Source: Mytilisepta virgata (taxonomy: Eukaryota > Mollusca > Bivalvia > Mytilida > Mytilidae). From it: a stretch of DNA of 64,000 nt. The notes below the pieces were generated by a model. That model did no database searches. It was given only the letters and a program-made list of their open reading frames with translations, and had not been told where the DNA came from. Below are positions 57,837-64,000 of this stretch, piece after piece; the stretch's first letter is position 1, and each line of letters begins with the position of its first letter. The stretch is from positions 23,204,150 through 23,268,149 of the forward strand of contig CM051514.1 in assembly GCA_028015205.1 (NCBI GenBank), read 5' to 3'. Made by a program: the position numbers and the translations under genes.

Positions 57837-59164
57837 GTTTAAAAAAATTCAAGTATTATTATGATGATGTAAAAGTAAAAGTACTGATGTTACTAGTGTC
57901 TAATCAAAAGAGAATACCAATTGTCTACCTTATGTCCTTCACTGTATCAACAGTAACAGTCGATACAGACTGTGTCCCCAGTGCTGAACTTCACAGACAC
58001 TGATGTCCGGCCACGTGATGGGAATGATATTGGTAAGATTACTGATGCTGGTGTTTATTGCTGAATAGTAGATATTGTTTCAGATAGAGATGGTGATGCT
58101 GGTAAAGACTGTAGTGGGGATTTACAGACATCTGATTTTCTCTTGTTCGTGATTGTTTGGTCGGAAAACCATTTGTAAGGTTTTGGCGTTCAGATTTCTA
58201 CTTTAGTTTCCATTCAAGTCTAATTCAGACAAAAACTGGTTATTTTAGACTGTTGATAGTTTGTTGTGTAATTGTATGAGGGGTAACACATTCTATTCTC
58301 TTGACATTTACTTTAAAAATACTTAAATGTGCATCAAAATTGGTATCATAGAATTATATTTTAATTGGAATGTAAATTTATCTCTTTTGTCATATATTTT
58401 TATGATTTTCGATGGATTACCCCCGAGAAAAATATGATCTGCTTGGCAGTTTTTTCTATTAATTACATAAATCGTTTATCTCTCTAATAATTAAAAAAAA
58501 TTGTAAACTATGACAGCATTTCATTTTTATCATGTTGCATTGTACAGTAAACCTTAGCAGTACACTAAGAAAGGTAATCCAATCTTGTACATGTTCTAAA
58601 ACTAACTTACAAAAACATATACAGTGTGTTTTACGGTGCGGTGATCTTGTTCGATTTTTGAAATAAAAGAAAATAATGGAAAATGGAAAGAAATATAGAA
58701 AAGTATGACAAACATAACATTTGTCTATTGATTTCGATATAAGTTTTAAATGTATCTTTTCAGTTTCTATGTTGCATTGCTCTCATTAGTTAACAAAAAT
58801 ATCGGTAATATTTTGTTTACTAAAAAATAAAATTTGACAACTAAATTCTGTTTCATTTTTAAAAATCATAAGATACATTCTGGTTGCAGAATTAGAAGCA
58901 TATTTTTTTTCTACTTGTGTTCCTCTTAGGGCTTGTAACATTACATAGAACGCTAGTCCACACTATGCAAGGAACAAGCACAATGAATGGGCTTTGGTCA
59001 TTGTCTAAAACCAAACTGTTTTATTTTCAGACAAGCAGCCTATTTAATTTGTAATATGAGATTTCTCTGAGGTCATTCGAACTAATTGGACAAAGCAATT
59101 TAATATCATAGTGCACTTCATATTAAAACCTGGGAACTTTGTCGATTATCTTTTTTTTTTTATT
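57837..59164. other. No recognised feature
   Basis: AT-rich, no gene. Confidence 0.35.
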
Positions 59165-59330
59165 ATTATTAATTTTAATATTATTTGGTGGTGTTCATTT
59201 GTTTTTAGTTTTTAGTTGTAGGGCATGTATTGTTTTGGGCTTGTCTTCGTTGTTCTCCGGAGTTTGTCAGTTGTTTCGATTTTCCCCTTCTTCTAATATC
59301 CGTTTGGTATTTCTTGACTTTACTTATTTG
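59165..59330 (+). repeat. Dispersed repeat family G variant, 3' fragment
   Basis: GTGTTCATTTGTTTTTAG, GTAGGGCATGTATTGTTTTG, TTGTTCTCCGGAGTTTGTCA and TATTTCTTGACTTTACTT match the distal half of 53285-53645. It is immediately followed by the full-length SINE. Confidence 0.65.
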
Positions 59331-59334
59331 CCAC

Positions 59335-59605
59335 CAGGGTTCTGGGTGGCCGAGTGGTCTAGGTAGTTCGTCACGAGTACTAATGATCACTAGCCTGTCA
59401 ACGCTGAGGTTGTGAGTTCGAATCTCACCTGTGGCGGGTTGTGTTCGACTCCGATCTTAATTGACAAGGATTGCCAATTTTCCTACCGATGGTCGGTGGT
59501 TCTCTCCGGGTACTCCTGCTTCCTCCACCAATAAAAACTGGCCGCCGCGAAATAGCCAAATGTGCTGAAAACGGCGTAAAAACCCAACTAAACTAAACTA
59601 AACTA
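59335..59605 (+). mobile_element. SINE family S1, full-length reference copy
   Basis: Box A TGGCCGAGTGG at 59347-59357; box B GAGTTCGAATC at 59414-59424. The 67-bp spacing fits tRNAs with a long variable arm such as tRNA-Ser or -Leu. The body has GTGTTCGACTCCGATC, TTAATTGACAAGGATTGCC, GGTCGGTGGTTCTCTCCGGG, CCTCCACCAATAAAAACTGG and GCTGAAAACGGCGTAA, and the tail is (AACTAAA)n. It would be transcribed by RNA polymerase III and mobilised by a partner LINE; the partner is unknown. Other copies here: 7836, 16965 and 21822 (reverse). Confidence 0.9.
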
Positions 59606-61019
59606 ATTATTTGCAACCAAGAAGACCTTATATATGCTTCGTTTTAAAACTACAAGGTACAGCGTATTTTTATGTCACGTTTATAGTTCTAATTATAAGC
59701 AACATCCCCTAATAATTATGAAGAATATTAAAAATATCTACTTTGAATATATGTACTCAACTGTAGTTTTGTCTGTATAAAAACAATAATCACAAAACTG
59801 ACGAAAGAAATGGAAAGGGAATTATTCAAATAGTTACAAAGGTGAAATAGGACATTATTGAAATTCGAAACAAATTGATAAATTGTGTTCCCATGTTCAA
59901 GGAATCTCGGAACCCCCTATTTTTTTGCACTTTTGATTTTGGTCAGTTTTTGTCGTAAATACGATAATTGAGTATATGCGACAATAATTCAATAATTAAT
60001 GATCCCTTAAGTATAATTATATATACCAGATCATATTAGTTTCGTAACGGAAGTCTTTGCTTTTGAATTATACAGACGCCTATAATTTGATTTAAGAGAG
60101 ATTAATACAAGAGAGAAGTTAACCGACTTTTCAGAGTGCAGGCAAATAACCAGTAATTAAATTTTCATATTGCATTGCCGGTGGATATTAAGGGCTAATT
60201 CAATTAAATATTATAGCGTGCAGATATGTGAATACAGTACACTTACATTATCGTATTTTATATACTTCACAGCGGAATGGAGTGATGATTTAGAAACACA
60301 TGTTTTTTATGGTGGTAAATTCTTTAAAGGTAAATTTTCAAAGAATTAAAATTTCAACAATTCAATAATCAAAGTTTTACTTGAACCTTTCGTTTGTGTT
60401 GCACATGTTTAATTGTACTAAAGCCTCGATTATCTCGTAATTAGTTTAATTTGGACAAATAGACTTGCGCATAATACGTGTATAACATTTTAGAGATATT
60501 TGATTCTTTTATCTCCCTTTGGACGCTATATACTAGGAAAACTGCGTTTAATTCCTTACTGCTAATTCATCTTGCTCATGGGCTAATCATGGACTTTTGA
60601 GTCTTAATTCATGACCTCCTTAACAACTATGGTGAAAATTTTATCGAGTTCTTGACTTGTTGTTTAACAACATGTATGCGGAGATGTGCTGTCATTCGTT
60701 TGGGTTGTGTCGATAGAATCTACATACAGTGTCTAAAGTTTGATCTGTTTTGGAATTGTTTTTATCAGTTTCGAATTGAATTAATATGTGTTATATCATT
60801 TTGATTTGTTAATTCTGCTTTCCATATTTTTGATACTGAGCATCCCTCTAGATCGTATTATATGTACATGTAAGGCTTTCCAAAATAAAAAAGGAAATTC
60901 TTGGATGTCCTTTTTACCGGTATGAAATTGAAAAATTCCATCAAAATGGCAAAAACAACATTTTTAGTCCGTTTATTTGTTTAAATTGGTGGTATATTTC
61001 AGAAAAGATAAAACCCAAA
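59606..61019. other. No recognised feature
   Basis: AT-rich, no gene. It ends where the palindrome array begins. Confidence 0.35.
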
Positions 61020-61600
61020 GAATAAATTTATTCCAAAGTAACAATAAATATACTATTAACATTAAAGTTCATTATAAAATGTATCTTCCTGAGACAAATA
61101 TATCAGAATAAATTTATTCTTGGGTCATGAACAATTTCAAAGCCAACTGCTTGTAGACTGAGAATAAATTTATTCTTACCTCTGATATGACCCAACTTTA
61201 GTAATAGCTATCTTAATTGTTTTTTTGAGAATAAATTTATTCTTAAAATCTGAGTTTACAATCTACTTTTCCAGAGAATAAATTTATTCTTTAAATCCAA
61301 ATGTACAATCTTCTTTTTCAGAGAATAAATTTATTCTTTAAATCTAAATGTACAATCTTCTTTTTCAGGGAATAAATTTATTCTTTAAAAGAGAATGAAT
61401 TTATTCTTTAAATCCAAATGTACAGTCTTCTTTTTCAGAGAATAAATTTATTCTTTAAACACGAAGGTACAATCTTCTTTTTCAGGGAATAAATTTATTT
61501 TTGAAATCCAAATGTACAATCTTCTTTTTCAGGGAATAAATTTATTCCCAAATACAAATATACAATCTTGTTATGCTAAAAATAAATTTTTTCTTTAATT
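61020..61600. repeat. Spaced-palindrome array (GAATAAATTTATTC), 47 bp core period
   Basis: The 14-bp palindrome GAATAAATTTATTC (extended to AGAATAAATTTATTCT in several copies) starts at 61020, 61106, 61162, 61229, 61276, 61323, 61370, 61393 (one change), 61440, 61487 (one change) and 61534, with a decayed copy near 61582. From 61229 to 61534 the step is exactly 47 bp apart from one 23-bp step. The first three spacings (86, 56, 67) have unrelated spacers. Core spacers share AAATCCAAATGTACAATC and CTTCTTTTTCAG, the latter resembling a 3' splice site. Confidence 0.9.
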
Positions 61601-61667
61601 TTGATGTACAAAGACAATTTATGTATTCCTAGCATACATTATTTTTTCTTATCTTCATCATCATTCA

Positions 61668-61870
61668 AAACGGCCTCGGTGGTCTCGTTGTAGCATGCTT
61701 GCCTTGAGTGTTGAAGGTCGAAGGTTCGATCCCTGGCCGGGTCAAACCAAAGACATTTAAATTGGTATTTGCCGCTTCTCTGCCAAGCACACAGCATCTG
61801 AATTGTAGGAGTAAGAGCAAAGGACTGGTCAGCTCGGAGTCAGTATAATGTACAGGAGTAGGCATTTGTG
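61668..61870 (+). mobile_element. SINE family S2, forward copy
   Basis: CGGCCTCGGTGGTCTCGTTG with box A at about 61680-61694, and box B GGTTCGATCCC at 61723-61733. It continues GGCCGGGTCAAACCAAAGAC, TTGGTATTTGCCGCTTCTC, GACTGGTCAGCTCGGAGTC. Matches 34990-35216 on the opposite strand. A reverse-strand ORF here is an artefact. Confidence 0.85.
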
Positions 61871-62789
61871 AGACATTGACAACTAATGCAAAGTATCACG
61901 ATTGAACTCTGAAAAGTACAATGTACTGAAAATATAGCAAACACAGTTTCTGAACGAGCACCCATAGTATGGAAATTTGAACTAAGCATATGAATTAGCT
62001 TGGCCTATAAGGTAGAAATTCGTAAAATATGTGACACCCCTGTAGAAGGAGATGAACAATCTCACAAAGTATCAATATTAAACTTCAAACAGCTCAGAAA
62101 ATATAGTGTACATATAATTGTGAAGCATGAATTCACGGTCAGACATCACTATAATTCATTATTTGGGCCTTTATTTAAACAAAAACTGCTTACAAACTAC
62201 CCTGTTAAATCATTTAGTCAACTAAACTATAATATCATTCCGTCCTTGTACTTATATAACTTACATCAGTAGCTAGCTGCTTGTTAGTGTTTTTCATTTA
62301 TTAACTGTATTTGCCAATAGAAAATTCCCATTGTATTGCAATGTAAAGCGAGTGTTGGGATGGTGACAATGTCTAAAAATTGATCATTCAGGCTTCTTGT
62401 GATAAATGATTTATTTTTTGTTTATAACAGAATCTTGTTCCAGTTTTATATTGGGTCGTTTTCATGTTTTAAGCAAAAGTCCTCTAATATGCCAGAGATA
62501 TATTTTGTTGTGGTCTTTATTATTACTGGTAAAATATTCCATACAAACTGTTGCAACCTAAAAAAAATTACATCATATGTAAATTTATTTTTATAAAGTC
62601 TTCTGTTTGAAAAGTAACTAACTGAAATATACGCATCGACAAACCTTAATAAAATAACTTAGGCTATATTGCAGATATCCATGAAATTTTCCATGCAACG
62701 AGAATATAAGATACTGCATTGAATATTGAACCAGAGGCTACGAGAAGCTTGTGTCGCTCACATTAAATCATTTGCAGACTTAAAGCAAT
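61871..62789. other. No recognised feature
   Basis: Open frames at 62000-62272 and 62399-62596 have no ATG-based or motif support. AT-rich. Confidence 0.35.
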
Positions 62790-62799
62790 ATAAATCGCT

Positions 62800-64000
62800 T
62801 GACTATGTTTATCTTGACTGGCAGTCTGGAGGATAAAAGTTCTGATTGGCACACCGGTTCCAAATTGATCACTGGTTTCAAACAAGAAGAGCTTTTAAAT
62901 GTATTTTCCCACAGGGTGTTAGTTAACCACCTTGAATGGTCGAGGCCAACAAATAATATTCTGATAAAAAGACCTTCTAAGGACCATTTCTGCCAAATTG
63001 GGTTCCACGTGACTCACTGGTTTAGGAAAAAAGACTTATAAGTGAATTTTACCATAAAGTTAAACTAAGTTAGCCATCTTGGACGACAGACAGGTCATCG
63101 CATACAATTCTGTGAAAGCATCAACTGAGGACCATTGCTACTAAGAATGGTTCCAATTTGCCTACCGATTTCAGACAATATTTTTTGTCAGTTTTCCCAT
63201 ATGTTTGGCTCTGGCGCCATGTTGGATGGAAGTCTGGGTCATCGGTTACAACTTTAACTAAAGACTCCCAGGAGCCTGATCGCTCACCTGGACTATGTCC
63301 ATCTTGACTGGCAGCCTGGAACTTTGCTGTCAAGTTTCAATTTTAAACAAGAAGACCTTTCAGTGATTTTTCCAGTTTGGTCCTATGTTAAACACTGTTC
63401 GGCTCTGGTAGCCATCTTGGATGACGGGTTGGGTCGTAGGATATAACTCTGTAAGAGGACCAACTAAGGACCATTGCTGCCGAGTTTTTTCCCAAATGGC
63501 CCAGTGGTTTTAGACAAGAAGATCTTTAAGTAAATTTCCCATAGGGTACTATGTTTAACAATGTTCAGCTGTGGTGGCTATTTTTTATGGTAAGCGGGGC
63601 CATCGGATACAATTCAGGAAGAGGACCACCAAAGGACCATTGCTGCTAAGTTTTGTTCCAATTGGCTCAGTGGTTTCAGATATTAAGATGTAAATTTCCC
63701 ATAGGGTTCTATGTTAAACTATGTTCGACTCTGGCTTCCGTCTTGGATTACAGGTGGGGAAATTGGATATAATTCTGAAAGAGGACCACATAAGGACCAT
63801 TACTGCCAGGTTTTCTTCCAATTGGACCAGTGGTTTCAGACAGGAAGATCTTTAATTAAATTCTCCATAGGGTCCTACATTATACTAGGTTTCAGACAAG
63901 ATCTTTAAGTAAATTTCTCATAAGGTATTATGTTAAACTATGTTCAGTCCTGGTGGCCATCTTGGATGATGGGCCGGGTCATCAGATATAATTCTGAAAA
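62800..64000. repeat. 160-170 bp tandem array running off the right edge
   Basis: AGGACCATT.CTGC recurs near 62981, 63128, 63468, 63634 and 63794. Each unit also holds TCCAATTGGCCCAGTGGTTT, AGACAAGAAGATCTTTAAGT, AATTTCCCATAGGGT.CTATG, GGCCATCTTGGATGA and a GGGTCATCGGATACAATTCT block. A diverged unit occupies 63190-63330. The array continues beyond the window, so its terminus cannot be seen. Confidence 0.8.

Noticed and set aside
59347..59430. tRNA-Ser/Leu gene
   Set aside because: It is the head of an S1 SINE with a conserved non-tRNA body and an (AACTAAA)n tail; other copies exist in the window.
61020..61600. CRISPR-like array
   Set aside because: Regular spacing and palindromic repeats recall CRISPR, but core spacers are repeats themselves, the host is a metazoan, and no cas genes are near.

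Overview
The window looks like AT-rich, repeat-dense intergenic or intronic DNA from a metazoan, most likely a bivalve mollusc (mussel-like). There is no bacterial-style gene packing, and open frames are short and mostly spurious. The repeats are tRNA-derived SINEs, long-TIR MITEs, 145-170 bp tandem cores ending in a GACGGACT-type microsatellite, and dispersed modules, which resemble those known from bivalve genomes. The species assignment is inference. No complete, intact host gene can be demonstrated.

Protein-coding relics. The left edge (639-1160, +) holds a RecQ-type DNA helicase exon (motif VI followed by the RQC zinc-binding region) broken by two frame changes and a stop. Converging on it (5857-2357, -) is a decayed DUF6589-family gene in at least three pieces, with several frame breaks and a nonsense codon. 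At 8059-8496 (+) lies the C-terminal zinc-finger end of a LINE reverse transcriptase, and a weaker LINE relic lies near 23.55-23.80 kb. One small open frame (25270-25578, +) would encode a single-pass membrane protein and ends at a good splice donor. It is the best, still weak, candidate for a host exon.

Repeats. 0-10 kb: RecQ/DUF6589 pair, an inverted pair of tRNA-like heads (6.45-6.74 kb), a 146-147 bp tandem array (8.5-9.4 kb), a GC-rich cruciform module (9.63-9.72 kb) and the first of four copies of a CACTA-ended MITE. 10-25 kb: a second MITE copy, SINE copies, a ~310 bp tandem array and several dispersed fragments. 25-37 kb: the membrane-protein ORF, a fold-back hairpin, nested dispersed repeats, a ~270 bp AT-rich tandem array, a reverse-strand SINE abutting a small MITE, and a CpG-rich 22-bp minisatellite that occurs twice. 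38-48 kb: two copies of a long-TIR element (one split by extra DNA, one inserted inside a 60-bp triplet array), the best CACTA MITE with matching 3-bp flanks, a local duplication, and a 169-bp tandem array ending in a stem-loop. 48-60 kb: dispersed repeats, two tandem arrays, a near-perfect fold-back hairpin, a TTAA-flanked MITE and a full-length SINE. 60-64 kb: a 47-bp-period array of a perfect 14-16 bp palindrome, another SINE, and a 160-170 bp tandem array that runs off the right edge.

The most unusual items are the convergent decayed RecQ/DUF6589 pair, the spaced-palindrome array, the inverted tRNA-like pair, and the CACTA- and TTAA-flanked MITEs whose autonomous partners are not present here.
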